Assembly (NCBI GenBank): GCA_014898425.1
Contig: RCSZ01000001.1
Span: 930,001-994,000, forward strand
Direction: 5' to 3'
DNA length: 64,000 nt
Source: Botryotinia globosa
Lineage: Eukaryota > Ascomycota > Leotiomycetes > Helotiales > Sclerotiniaceae
This document shows, in pieces, positions 24,027-35,564 of the stretch. The notes under the pieces are model-generated. The model saw only the letters and a program-made list of their open reading frames with translations, ran no database searches and was not told the origin of the DNA. The position numbers and the translations under genes are program-made. Position 1 is the stretch's first letter; the number at the start of each line of letters is the position of its first letter.

Positions 24027-24950
24027 TTATCTGCCCATCCAGCCACCATCCACCGTAAGAATATCTCCAGAGATATATGCACTTCCCTTGCTTGCCAAGA
24101 AAACAACACTCGCCTTAAAATCATCTGGGGAACCCCATCGACCCGCCGGTATTCTTTCGCTAATACTCCTCAATCGTTCGGGGTTGGCCAACAAGGCAGT
24201 ATTCATCTCCGTCTCGATATATCCCGGAGCAATCGCATTGACATTAATTCCTTTTGATGCCCATTCGTTCGATAGAGCTTTGGTAAGCTGTCCTACCGCA
24301 CCTTTCGATGCGGCATATGCTGGCACAGTAAGACCACCTTGGAAGGTAAGAAGACTAGCAAAATTGATGATGCTACCTCTTCGGCCAGTAATAGCGGATG
24401 GTTCGAGTTTCAACATGTGTGCACCAACATCGCGACAGAGGGTAAAGACAGTATTGAGGTTGACTTGGATGACCTAAATTCAATATTTGTTAACACAATC
24501 TACTTCTGAAATTGTGGAAAATAAGATGCTCACCTCATTCCAGTCATTATCCGGAAACTCGTGGCTCGGATGACGTCTTTGAATTCCAGCACAATTTACC
24601 AAGATATGTATCGAGTGACCATCTTTCAAGATAGTAGAAGTGATGCCGGCGACTTCTTCCTGCGATGCAAGGTCCGCGGTGTATATGGGAGCTTTTCTGC
24701 CAAGCGCCTCAACGGCTTTCTGAGTCTCGAGATTCTCACGACTACGCTGTATGAAATCTTTCGTCAGTACGTACGTGCGATACAGTTTGAATCCGGTATA
24801 ACGAGAGCCAATTACCTGTATCAAGATCAAATCTGCCCCTGCTTCAGCAAGTGCTATGCAAACAGCTTGTCCAATGCCTCGAGTACCACCAGTAACGAGT
24901 GCGGTTTGACCCTCCAAAGAGAAATACGCTGATAAAGCTGTGGCTGCCAT
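24027..24950 (-). CDS. Short-chain dehydrogenase, KduD / gluconate 5-dehydrogenase type
   Basis: Three exons on the minus strand (24816-24950, 24534-24746, 24027-24473), with introns of 69 and 60 nt, encode 264 aa, the normal length of a classical SDR. The NAD(P)-binding motif TGGTRGIG is at residues 20-27, an NCAG variant of NNAG follows, and the catalytic triad is Ser156, Tyr169 and Lys173 (YAASK). The segment [13 protein letters not shown] after it is typical of 2-deoxy-D-gluconate 3-dehydrogenase and gluconate 5-dehydrogenase-like enzymes, which interconvert keto and hydroxy sugar acids in the cytosol. The first intron has a length divisible by three and no stop, so an unspliced reading stays open, but its translation breaks the Rossmann fold. 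The gene is divergent from the zinc polyol dehydrogenase at 25335, which suggests co-regulation. The exact substrate is not determined. Confidence 0.9.
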
Positions 24951-25334
24951 TGTATTGTTGTTGTACCCGAAGGTGTTATTCCGCGAAGCCTCACATGGTC
25001 TGACAGCTGGGGATTAATACTTAGTACTTAAGTTCGTATATCAATTGAACAATTAAGTAATTTGTTCTTATGCTCCCACTCTCCACTCCGGTTTGCGGCA
25101 TGAGATGCTAAAACGTGGGGGTAGCTCCTCGATTTTCTCCACAGTGGGGTGGGTATCACCGTCATAACCTGTTTGGTGATTTGTCGGCATAAAAGAAGTC
25201 ATTTTAGTACAAAGACTAGCCAATGTCTTACTTCATTACTGTAAAATGTCATCAAGTACACATTTTGACCTTGGAACGAAATCAGGATTATCATCATACA
25301 ATATCTTCTATTCTACAAGAAAGTACTCAACATC
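24951..25334. promoter_or_regulatory. Shared bidirectional promoter of the SDR and polyol dehydrogenase genes
   Basis: 384 bp separate two divergent start codons of sugar/polyol oxidoreductases. It contains a GC-richer centre (about 25080-25150, with TGGGGGTAGCTCC and GTGGGGTGGG, candidate sites for carbon-catabolite regulators of the CreA type) and CATAAAAG near 25188. Co-regulation is inferred from arrangement only. Confidence 0.5.
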
Positions 25335-26664
25335 ATGGCATCTACTAATAATAACGAAAGTGGTGAGCAAAGAGAAGTGCAAGCTTCCGTGCTTCATGGC
25401 GCCAAAGACTTGAAAGTGGTAAGTTAGGTGTTCTGGAATGGTTTCTTTGTAAAAGGTAAGAATACGATGGCTGATATTCGAAAAGGAAACTCGTACTCTA
25501 GGTGTACCTGAGCCAACAGAGGTACAAGTCGCCGTGCAAGCTACTGGTCTCTGCGGATCTGATTTACATTACTATAATCACTATCGAAATGGAGATATTA
25601 TCGTCCGGGAGCCTATGACTCTTGGACATGAATCTGCTGGAGTTGTTACTGCTGTTGGCTCCGAAGTCAGCAATCTGAAAATTGGAGACCGCGTTGCGTT
25701 AGAAGTTGGACTTCCTTGCAAGACTTGTGATTTATGTGTAAATGGAAGATACAATATCTGCAAAGAAATGAAGTTTAGAAGTTCAGCGAAAGCATTCCCG
25801 CATTTTCAAGGCACTCTACAAGAACGGATTAATCATCCTGCAGCATATTGTCATTTGTAGGTATCGATTCTGTATTTTTTTCTTCTGCCACGTGCTCACT
25901 GGGGTAGATTACCTACAAATGTATCTCTTGAGCTCGGCGCCGTGCTCGAGCCTCTCAGTGTCGCAATCCACGGTACAAGACGAGCTGCTTTGCCAAAAGG
26001 AAAAACGGTGCTCATCTTCGGTGCCGGAGCGGTGGGCCTCTTATGTGCGGCAATGTGCAGAGTCACCGGTGCCAAGAATATTGTCATGGCGGATATACAG
26101 CCCGACCGATTAGATTTTGCAGTTCAGAACAATTTCGCAGATGCTAAGCTTCTGGTTCCAATGACCAGACCTCAGACAATCGAGGATAAGTTGGCTTTTG
26201 CGAAAGAGGTCGCCGAATTGATTAGGAAAGCATCTGGAGAAGTCGAGGTTGATGCAGTATTCGAGTGTACAGGCGTTGAATCATGCCTTCAGGCTTCAAT
26301 ATATGTAAGTTGAAAGATCTTTCGCGGCATGGGGAAGTTTGGTTCTAACGCTGGTCAGGCAACTAAACCAGGAGGAAAGATAATGCTAATTGGAATGGGA
26401 ACACCCATACAAACATTACCAATTTCTGCAGCCGCTCTACGAGAAGTTGATCTCGTAGGTGTTTTCAGATATGCAAACACTTATGCAGATGCCATTAAAC
26501 TTGTTGCGAGCAAAGATCCTTTGCTCCCTGATCTCTCCAAGTTAATCACGCAGAGGTACAAGGGATTCGAGAGTATTCCGGAAGCATTTGCAATGGCTGG
26601 TAAAGTCAAGGATGAGAATGGTAGCTTGGTTTTGAAAGTTCTCGTTGACACCACCGAGTCGTAA
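25335..26664 (+). CDS. Zinc-dependent polyol dehydrogenase (sorbitol/xylitol dehydrogenase family)
   Basis: Four exons (25335-25418, 25486-25856, 25908-26304, 26359-26664), with introns of 67, 51 and 54 nt, encode 385 aa. The medium-chain dehydrogenase pattern is complete. Catalytic zinc ligands are Cys51 (GLCGSD) and His76-Glu77 (GHE). The structural zinc cysteines 106, 109, 112 and 120 have exactly the family spacing. The Rossmann motif is GAGAVG, followed by an Asp in MADIQPDRL that usually means NAD rather than NADP. These enzymes oxidise sorbitol, xylitol or L-arabinitol to the ketose in the cytosol; which one is used here cannot be told. The second intron could be placed differently by one or two bases, but this choice is the only one that avoids an in-frame TAG. 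The partner gene on the other strand is an SDR of sugar-acid type. Confidence 0.92.
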
Positions 26665-28339
26665 AAGGATGTGTTCTATCTGGAGCCATTCCTCACCCAT
26701 GGCCAGATAACGCTCCTTGCTTAATGCACCTTTCCAAAGATCGATAATAGCGAGGATCAGAGTAAGTTCTGATGTGCTGGTGGAGTTCAGTTTTTCTGGG
26801 ATAGAGTTATAAGGATTTAATTAATCATATCTTGTGCGCTATGTAGAGAGTAGAGGGTCATTTTGGTCGACGACGGCTTCTTAGATTACTTCTGGGACTT
26901 GATTTAATGGATATGATTTACTTGATAGATTAGTTTTGATGTCAAGTCCTAATCAAATTATCTATAAAAGTTTCATGGCTCAAGGGTGGACAAGTCTGTG
27001 ACTGCCTTTGATTTTATCTAGCGGTAGGTAGCCAAAGAACGTTGCCCCTTTGGAGAACCTCGACCCAGCTCACTAACGCATGGATCTTCCCCTCTAAGCA
27101 ATAATGCAAAAAGATTCCAGCTTCACCAGCAAAGCGGACTTGTTTTTGCACAAGACGTTTGAGAATAGAATTTATGATGGATCAATATCACACCATCGGG
27201 GAATAAAAGGAGAGAAAATAACACACCCTACATAATCTGGAAGCAGAGGTCGCACTCGCGATCGTTTTCCCAAGAAAAGATATGGCTCAACTAGATGTAG
27301 ATAGAAAAAAAGATCACCAGAATATATCTTGGGACAATATATCTGTGCTGTAAGTATCACTAGTAGGTCATGGGCACCCTCCGAGTAAGACATATGAGCG
27401 GAGAGTACAGGATATACGACAATGGGCCGATTGAGGGTCAACGAGGCTTGATTATTGCTCCTCTCATGCTAGCTTTTCATTGCCAGTTGACAGTCCGTGG
27501 TCCGATACGAACATTGTTCAATGAATGTTCCGATAGTGTCAACTTATTGAAACAGTATATAATCCATCAGTTGTTTGTTAATCCGGCACTGAGATGGTTA
27601 ACATGTGGGATCGGCTCGGACCTACCGATTATCTGGGAAAGGGAAGAGGGAAGCTTGGTACTGACTTCCGAGGTATGATGTAGTAAATTGAAAATAGTAG
27701 AAAGTGGGAGACTGGTTGGAAATGGCTATTCATCATAGTGATGCTTGGAAAGAGTAAACAAGAAACCGATTTTGAGCCATGAAGTAATAGAACCATTCAT
27801 CAACAACGCTATGCATCATCTCTCGAGTGAATTTTTGCATCTTTACCGGTATTTATGTTCATCATAGGAATAAGGACTCTGTAGCGGCAAACCTTCTTGT
27901 TCGACGTCAATAGTGCAGAGGATTGTCGTCACAAGCCAAGACCGAAAGATCATCTCATCGGCAATACTACCTCATGCCTTTTGACCATTCTGCCAAGCTC
28001 GACTTTGGATTCGGGGTCGATTCACTAGGTATGAGAAGCATATTGGTGGGTGGGTAATCGACATTCTAGACTTCTAGACTATCATGTTGTAACACGTCAG
28101 AATGATGTTATTACATGAGGCTTTGATAAGAATTATCAAGAACTTACCCACAATTCTTATATTATAAACGGAGGATTTTCCTGGTATCGTGAGAACATGT
28201 GATAATAACGTTTACTTGGGGTAAAACTCTAAAGTAAAACAAAGTTGCCAAGAACGACGGATGTGGACAAGGGCATTCAGAAGTAAGAATTTCAGAAATT
28301 ACCACTTTATCAACCGATGTAGTAATTTTTCTATTTTCA
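26665..28339. other. Intergenic stretch between polyol dehydrogenase and inositol oxygenase
   Basis: No gene I can support. A plus-strand open frame at 27370-27678 (102 codons) has no recognisable domain and is listed among rejected items. Confidence 0.45.
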
Positions 28340-28344
28340 TCCCA

Positions 28345-28446
28345 CAATACTACCATACCCACAATACTACCCACAATACTATCCAGTATCCACAATACTA
28401 TCCACAATACTATCCACAATACTATCCACAATACTACCCAGTACCC
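28345..28446. repeat. 12-bp minisatellite (ACAATACTATCC)n
   Basis: About eight copies of ACAATACTATCC / ACAATACTACCC, partly interrupted by a CAGTATCC or CAGTACCC unit at both ends. It lies about 530 bp upstream of the inositol oxygenase ATG. Confidence 0.85.
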
Positions 28447-28976
28447 ACATATATCTCCGCATGAACCGCTGATCATTTAACCTTGGAAGATCTAGGGGAC
28501 CGGTAAAATTCCCGAAAAATTACTCTCTCTGCACTCAATTCAGCAATTTTCCTTAATATTGACAACTGATCATCAACACGATCAGATCAATAAATCTGTA
28601 ACCCCAGTATCCACATTTTCCTGTTAATCCCCCTCACTCGGAGTCACTCCCCTGAGTCCCTCATACGGTCATACCCCCACGCATTATCTATGTAGTTTCG
28701 TTGCCATGACCCGAAGAAATGTTTATTCCCCTTTCTAATGGAACTCAATACCTATGATAGTCATAGTTGAATCTTGGCAATGATGATCCAGGTACCTACC
28801 TAGTACCAAGGTATAATATCGTAATAGCTCCATTTAAAAGGTCGGGGGAAGTATAAGTACCTAGGTACCTACAATACATTCAAGAATATCTTTCTACTGT
28901 TTGGAATCTCAATAATCATTCCAGAAGACCTCATAATTTTTAATCATCTACCTTGCTTTATTTACCATTATTGAAC

Positions 28977-30097
28977 ATGGCTTCAGTAGTTTCAGTCAGG
29001 GAACAACAGGTTAAGTCTTCAATCGCACCAGCCGAGGAGCAACATACTACCCCCTTTCAAAATGAAGTAGATATGCAAGCACTGGAGAGAATCTCCGACA
29101 AAATCGACGAGCTCAACGTCATCAAAGCCGATATGAAAAAGCCTGGCTCTGAGAAAGATAAGACGCAATTTCGACGATATGGTGGGGCGAAAGACCATGT
29201 TAAAATCTTTTACACAGAGTACGAATCTGCCATTTTCCTTTTCAGCATATGCAGAACGTATATTCTAACCCTGTGATAGACAACATCTAAAACAAACTGT
29301 GGAATACAATATCACGGCTCGCCAAGTTTTCGCCAATAGAGAACCGGGTAAAATGCCAGTCATGACCGCTGCGAAGCTTCTCGATAAATATGTTGATCAA
29401 TCAGACCCTGATACTCAGGTTGGTCAACTAGAGCACCTTTTTCAGACATCCGAAGCGGCAAGACTGGCTGGACGGCCTGATTGGTATGTCGTGACTGGTT
29501 TTGTTCATGACCTGGGCAAACTATGGGGCCTCATGGGCGGCCAAGGACAGTGGGATACTGTCGGAGATACCTTCATAGTAGGCGCTGAGTACTCGAAGCG
29601 GATCGAATTATATGAGAGTCTTAAAGACAACCCGGACTTCAATGATCCTCGCTATAACACCAAATACGGTATCTATTCTCCAGGTTGTGGATTAGACAAT
29701 GTCATGATGTCATGGGGCCATGATGAATTCCTTTACCAGGTTCTCAAAGACCAATCTACTCTCCCACCTGAGGCCTTGGCAATGATCCGCTATCATTCGT
29801 TCTACCCATGGCATCGTGAGAATGAATATTCACATTTCGAGAATGATCATGACCGAGCGATGAAGCCATGGGTACAGGATTTCAACCAGTTTGATCTTTA
29901 CAGCAAGAGTGATAGCCCTCCTGATGTTGAAAAGCTTACTGTAAGACTCACTTCAATCGTACATCAATATCTAAACTAATTTCTGATAGCCAATGTACGA
30001 GAAAATGTTGGCCAAGTATTTTCCTGCCGAGGTCAACTTTGGAGCTCTTTTAAAGCGACCAACGAGCAGCAGCAGCAGCAGCAGTAACAGTAGTTAG
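28977..30097 (+). CDS. myo-Inositol oxygenase
   Basis: Three exons (28977-29218, 29280-29940, 29990-30097), with introns of 61 and 49 nt, encode 336 aa. The enzyme opens myo-inositol with oxygen to D-glucuronate using a di-iron centre. All six iron ligands of the family can be placed: His133 (LEHLFQTSE), His157-Asp158 (VHDLGK), His228 (SWGHDE), His253 (RYHSFYPWH) and Asp286 (FDLYSK). Their spacing (24, 1, 70, 25, 33) is close to that known for the mammalian enzyme. The ATG at 28977 is the first in frame; the glutamate codon GA|A spans intron 1. The C-terminus ends with a Ser run from an AGC repeat plus NSS, which is unusual and likely variable. The gene follows the polyol dehydrogenase on the same strand 2.3 kb away, which hints at a common polyol/inositol catabolic neighbourhood. 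Confidence 0.96.
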
Positions 30098-30815
30098 AGT
30101 GAAAGTGCTGGAGGTACGATCACATATGTACAACCCCGACAATCAAGCTAACTCTTTTGCAGCTATATCACTTCGACATGATCGAGGAATGACTTTCACG
30201 CTTTACGAAATGATGAAAACTATCGATACAAATAGCGAGCGAAATATCATGGGTAAATTTTTGGATTGGGCAGGCGGTTTTTTGTACTGCATAGACTTAA
30301 ACGGCAATGTAAAGGGAATTAAGAAATCACTTGAATATCATTCCCCGGCTACACGAATTTGAAATGTGACTTGATTCGAAATGTGAGATTTGAATGTTTG
30401 GTGTCTTTATAGTATAATGGTAAGAGGAGCGTTATATCAATAAGATCATGTGATCCATGGTCTTTTATCCAACCTAGGACATCGAATCACATGGTATCGA
30501 CAGAACCATGCTCTACGTAGTAATCGAAATACGAGGCGGGAAATAAGAGGCAGCAATCGAGCACCCTTTTAAATAACTTTTCATTAAAGAAGTTTACTTC
30601 AAATTAATTACTAGAGTTTGAGAAGACCGCACCAAAATTTGAGCTTTCTTTCTATTGATAATCAGGACTATGATTATTTAAAATAATTTTGAAATGGAAT
30701 TTAAATTATTGAAGTCGTTTTAGGCAGTATTAATTTTCCGTCTCTTGTTTCGGTCACGTAGACAGGTTGACAGCTGAGTGCAAAGAGAACAATACTCCCT
30801 CCATTAATCACAGAT
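30098..30815. other. Intergenic, 3' flank of inositol oxygenase
   Basis: An 87-codon frame at 30099-30362 begins with GTG, lacks a good ATG and shows no domain; I read it as 3'UTR. A tRNA-like D-arm string near 30405 has no matching T arm. The right part is the promoter region of the NLR pseudogene. Confidence 0.5.
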
Positions 30816-33800
30816 ATGTCCACGTTTCAACAACCGCCTGAGAATCAACCCCTCCGCCTCCTTGCCCTAGACGGTGGCGGTGTGAAAGGCCTCACTTCGT
30901 TACTGATCCTTCGCCGGTTGATGTTGCAGCTGAAGAGAGATATTATAGATCCGGACGAACCTATACCACGGCCATGCGACGTCTTCGACCTCATCGGGAG
31001 CACTTCGACAGGAGGCCTTATCGCCATCATGCTCGGCCGGTTAGGCATAACCGTTGACGAGTGTATAGAGAGAGATATATAAGAAATTTGGCAAGACGGT
31101 GTTTGGGTTAGGGTTACAGTTTGCATGTATTGTTAGCCTTGGAATAGGATGGCCTGCTAACACGAACGTCGGATCGGGCTGCTGGGTTTCCTAGGACAGA
31201 CTGTCAACGTTCTCACTGATGCTCAGAAGAAGTATGAAGGCTGGGTACGTGGCAATCGAGACGACCTCAGTATCAAGGACTGTTACTTTAGATTCAATGT
31301 TGAGCAGGGAATGGACCAGCTCAAATTGGATGAATGGGCAAAGGCGGAGGAAATAACAGGGCTGACAGATTCCTACCTCGGCCAAGATAAGCAAATGAAT
31401 GAGGTCGAGCGCTGCGTGAAACTGCTGCGGACCATCGATGCTGTAAATGAAAGCGCACAGGGTTAGTCTCACGTTATTTTAGATTTCTACTATGGTCACT
31501 ACCTAAGTCGCTTAGTTGCGTTGCTGTGCGCGAAAGTCGACAGCGGAGAATCTTGAACCAACTCCGTTTTCGCGAAATACACACCCGTCACGAAAAGATA
31601 AGACTGGCCCATCGAGAATCTTTCGAATGGCTTTTTCAAGAAACACAGCTAGGGGAGATGTCTTGGACAAACTTCATGGAATGGTTGCAAAATGACAACA
31701 GCATATATTGGATCAATGGAAAAGCCGGATCCGGTAAATCAACTCTCATGAAATTCATCAGCGACGACTCACGATTTATGAAAGCGCTGAGGACATCTCC
31801 CTGGGCCAGTGGTCGCCCGGTCATCAAAGCGTCCTTCTATTTCTGGTACAATGGGACATCGATGCAAAAAAGCCGCAAAGGACTTATGCAATCTCTCTTA
31901 CTCCAACTTTTGGAGCTCCAGCCGCATCTGATATCTATTATATTCCACGAAGTTTTCGCGCTTTCAGATAACGATTTCAATTTCGATTTCGAAAAGTTTT
32001 CTACCAAAGCGGAATTGATGCAGGCTCTCAAAAAACCCTGGATCAGCCCGAACGGACATCAAATCTTATATTTCTGATTGATGGGCTGGATGAATATCAT
32101 GCCTCCGAGCAAGAAATGATTGCCCTCACTAATATTCTTCAATCTTTGGCGGCTCTGCCTCGCGTCAAGTTTGTGCTGTCAAGTAGGCCGCTGTCCGGCT
32201 GCGTACAAGCTTTTCAAGCAGGAGCCGGTCTTGAGCTTCGTATGCTGACGAAGTTGGATATAGGGAAATCTGTTTCTGACAAGCTCAAAGATCGTCTTTC
32301 TCAGGCTTATGGAGAACGAGAGATTGACCGCATACAAAAACTGATTGAATACATTGTGAAGCGTGCGAGTGGGGTTTTTCGATGGGTCGATCTTGTCGTG
32401 GAGGCTGTTCTCGAAGGGATTCGTCACTGCAACACGCTTTATGAACTGCAAGAGGAAGTAAAGAGACTTCCTCTGGACCTCATACCCTTCTACGGGCACA
32501 TGTGGAATGGCATTAAACCGGAGTACCGCATCGAAGCCTCGCAATTGTTCCAGCTTGTGCGGAAAGCCATGATGGATGAAAATGAAGAACAACACGATCG
32601 GGCTTCCGAATTTCCACATAGAGCCGTGACTCTATTCCTCGCCACGACCGAAGACCCTGACCAACAGGTTTTTGGTCGTCCGATTCTGCCACTCACTACC
32701 ACTCGGCACGCTGACCTGGCGAAGTTGATGGAAGGCAGGTTACGGAGTAGGTGTATGGGGCTCCTCGACTTCCATCGTTTTGAATCCAGGACAAATGATC
32801 CTGATGAGCTCAAATTGGCGTTTGCAACAGTTCAACTTGCTAACAGATCGGTGTCCGAATTTTTGGACATCCGAGCAGATTTTCTTGCATACACGGAAGG
32901 AACCGGGTTTGACGCTAGGATTAGCCTGATGAGATCCTTCGTGCGGCAGATCGAGGCCTGGGAACCTGAGAACCCCAATAACTCTGACTATCTCAGGTAT
33001 TATAGTCGCCGGTCCATATGGCCTTTGGTGAGCAACACCATGAGTCTTACATCTCCGACAGGAACTTCTCTAAGCGAGCTCGAAGTAAGCTTACTTGATC
33101 ATATGGACAGTGTGGTCCAAGCTCGCTGCCAGACCTATATCAACGACTACTGGGACCTCGTTTCAAAACATTCTGGACTGAACAAAAAGTATAGAGGGAA
33201 GCACTGGTCTGATTCAGTTCCCGAAGACTACAATAGACCTGCTCCATGGCATGACAGTTTATTGAGTTTGGCGGTAAGGTATGGAGCAATTGGCTATGTT
33301 CAACAAAGTCTGGTGAAAACTGGTCTGTTACGGGTGCCTAGGCCTACTGGAGGATTTCTAGACCGTTTCATGTACATCTTGATACCTATTCGAGCCAACA
33401 ACAATCAGCTCTCCAAACCTGGATGCCCTATCCTCGACTATGCAGTCAGACCAGAGCCTAGTTATAGAGAATGGATCGACGCCATCAACCCAGACCTGGT
33501 TGAACTTTTGCTGGATTATGGTGTAAATCCCAACGAGGCCTTCAATGACTGGTCTCCATAGCAGAATGCTCTTTACACTGTCAGGAAAAGCCTAGTTGGC
33601 CGTTTCCAAGATTAGGCCAAAATTTTAGAGCTTCTCATTGTGCGTGGCGCTGATCCTAATGCGTACTGCGAAGAGAGGGGAAAACGTGGCGGAGGAGTGC
33701 GAGACTCAGCATTGCGCGTCATACATACCCATTTTTTTTTACAGGATATGACCATCTAAAAGAAGTCCAAAATCTCCGTCAAAAGTTAGCAACTCTTTTG

Positions 33801-33904
33801 TGCCAAAGAGGAGCTCGAGCCTTCAAGCTGAATTTGACACGGATAGGATGGAAAAAAGAGCGGTTATTGGAGGAAGATGAGTATGGTACAATAATAGTTT
33901 GTTG
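30816..33904 (+). pseudogene. Decayed NLR gene: patatin - NACHT - ankyrin
   Basis: Part 1 (30816-31082) is the start of a patatin phospholipase domain with the oxyanion motif DGGGVKG and the nucleophile region GSTSTGG, where the usual GTSTGG has lost its Gly two before the catalytic Ser. It stops after ERDI. About 31165-31460 is the C-terminal part of a patatin domain (YFRFNVEQGMDQLKLDEW); roughly 150-200 residues between are missing. Part 2 (31526-32060) has the NACHT Walker A GKAGSGKST. A one-base loss in an A6 run at 32030 breaks the frame just before Walker B (LIDGLDEY), which continues in the other frame to 33561. Then in-frame TAG codons at 33559 and 33613 interrupt an ankyrin-like tail (LLIVRGADPNAY; LLCQRGARAF). 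Intact relatives are cytosolic NOD-like immune or incompatibility receptors. With two frame breaks, two stops and a deletion, this copy is dead. Confidence 0.8.
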
Positions 33905-35564
33905 ACCACGGGATTAAATTCTAGTAAGCGCGATCTCAAGACACAATACGCCTTGTTCCACAAACCATGTATAAAAGCTGCGAGTGACCTCAACGCATAC
34001 TCAATCTACTAATGGCTACAAGCATCCGATTACATGTGCAAAACCTGCCACTTGGAAGCCACTAACGAGGTGAATCGCTTCGTCAGCGAGGCTAGAAGCT
34101 TTATTCTCTGCTGTTGAGCAAGTATAGAGGTAGGCTAGTTGAGCATACCGTATGTTGATCTCCGAGAGATCATGCACGGTTAGGACATCCTATATAATGC
34201 TCCCAAAGTCGTCTTTCCGCTGTAGTATTAGCCCACTACTCGAAGGATCAATCTGGTTTGTCCGGCAATGGCAGGCAAAGTGTGCAATTTCGCACTTCTC
34301 CATACTGTGGATAACCGCTGCTACACTGCATTGCTCGATTTCTTCCACGGTGGTGAAGTGTTGTAGGATTTATATAACATTTCATTTCTCGTCCAAGGGC
34401 CCAGGAAGACGGTTTGGACCGAGTTCTATACCTGGACTCGTTGGCATCGTAGCAATCATAGCTTTTAGTTTTAAACCCCCATCGACGGAATATTGGGATC
34501 TCAAGTGAGAAAGAGCCCTGATGGATGATATTTACGATGAGTTGACGTGGCGAAATTTTTACTCCAACTTAATCCGGAGAATGTTACGAAACAGGAAATT
34601 TCCGACAAAGTATATACGATCAAGATGTTATGTTCATATGTTCATAAGAGTATTCTACTTTATCATATTATATGATCTATTACCCCTATGTATTACTATC
34701 TTCTCACCGTATTAATAGTTCGAAAATTAACTCTTTATACTCAGAAAGAAATTCTTTATAGTCTATGAAATTTTCAAAAGTTTCAAAGCTGTTTTATTTT
34801 TAGTTGAATTTTTTTTAAAGGAGATTGATTATACCTCTATATAATAAATTGAATGTTTGTTAATATTATTATAATTTCATAATTTTATCGATATTACTCA
34901 ACTATTCCGCTACTAACTAGAAGATATTCTTTAGCGACGTCGTATAAAAGACTATACCCAGCCGCTATAAAAGTAGTAATAGTTTTAGTATTATAATAGA
35001 ATCTATATATTCATATTCAATCGATCGAAATGTTTAGAAGGTAATAATAAAAGCTTATTAGTATTATTGTACTTCAGGGGGTCTTGTTTTCGCGTAAGAG
35101 GAGACTCTCTGTAAATTCGGGGGATGGTCACGACGCGATAACAATTTTCGGAATTGATAGGTTAGGGGTGTTTGAGAGAGTTATATAATGCAACTTGAAT
35201 GGAAATAGATGGAAACTTGGGAGCGTTTATAGATTTAATATCACTTCCAGGTTGAACTCGAAGCCCCTACGATTTGTCTCGTTACATCATGGTATGCACG
35301 GATAGACATTAGATATCTTATACGGCATAAGCACAGAATGAAAACGTTATTCAATGTCATAGCATTCTATTGACTTAGATAGAAATGATTGTACGCATGC
35401 TCCCACGCTGATTTCGGCAAATTGTTTTCAGTTATTCGTGCATGGCACTGAATGAAAACATGAAGAGAAGTCGCAACTTTTTGATGTATGTCATGGTACT
35501 CATCTTTGTCTTGGCCCTTTATGCTTGTCAAATTTTAATATTCATACCATGATAGATATACACC
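33905..35564. other. Gene-poor stretch after the NLR pseudogene
   Basis: 33905-34520 has normal composition and may contain further decayed coding DNA, but I could not assign a family. 34700-35060 is AT-richer with no gene. Confidence 0.45.

Noticed and set aside
27370..27678. Plus-strand frame of 102 codons
   Set aside because: No domain, no clear promoter or intron, and the antisense strand is open as well. Possibly chance or a non-coding transcript.
30400..30480. tRNA-like string with TAGTATAATGGTAAGA
   Set aside because: It resembles a D arm, but no matching T arm, acceptor stem or anticodon stem follows.
32490..32813. Minus-strand frame of 107 codons in the NLR region
   Set aside because: Shadow of the NACHT-containing frame on the plus strand.
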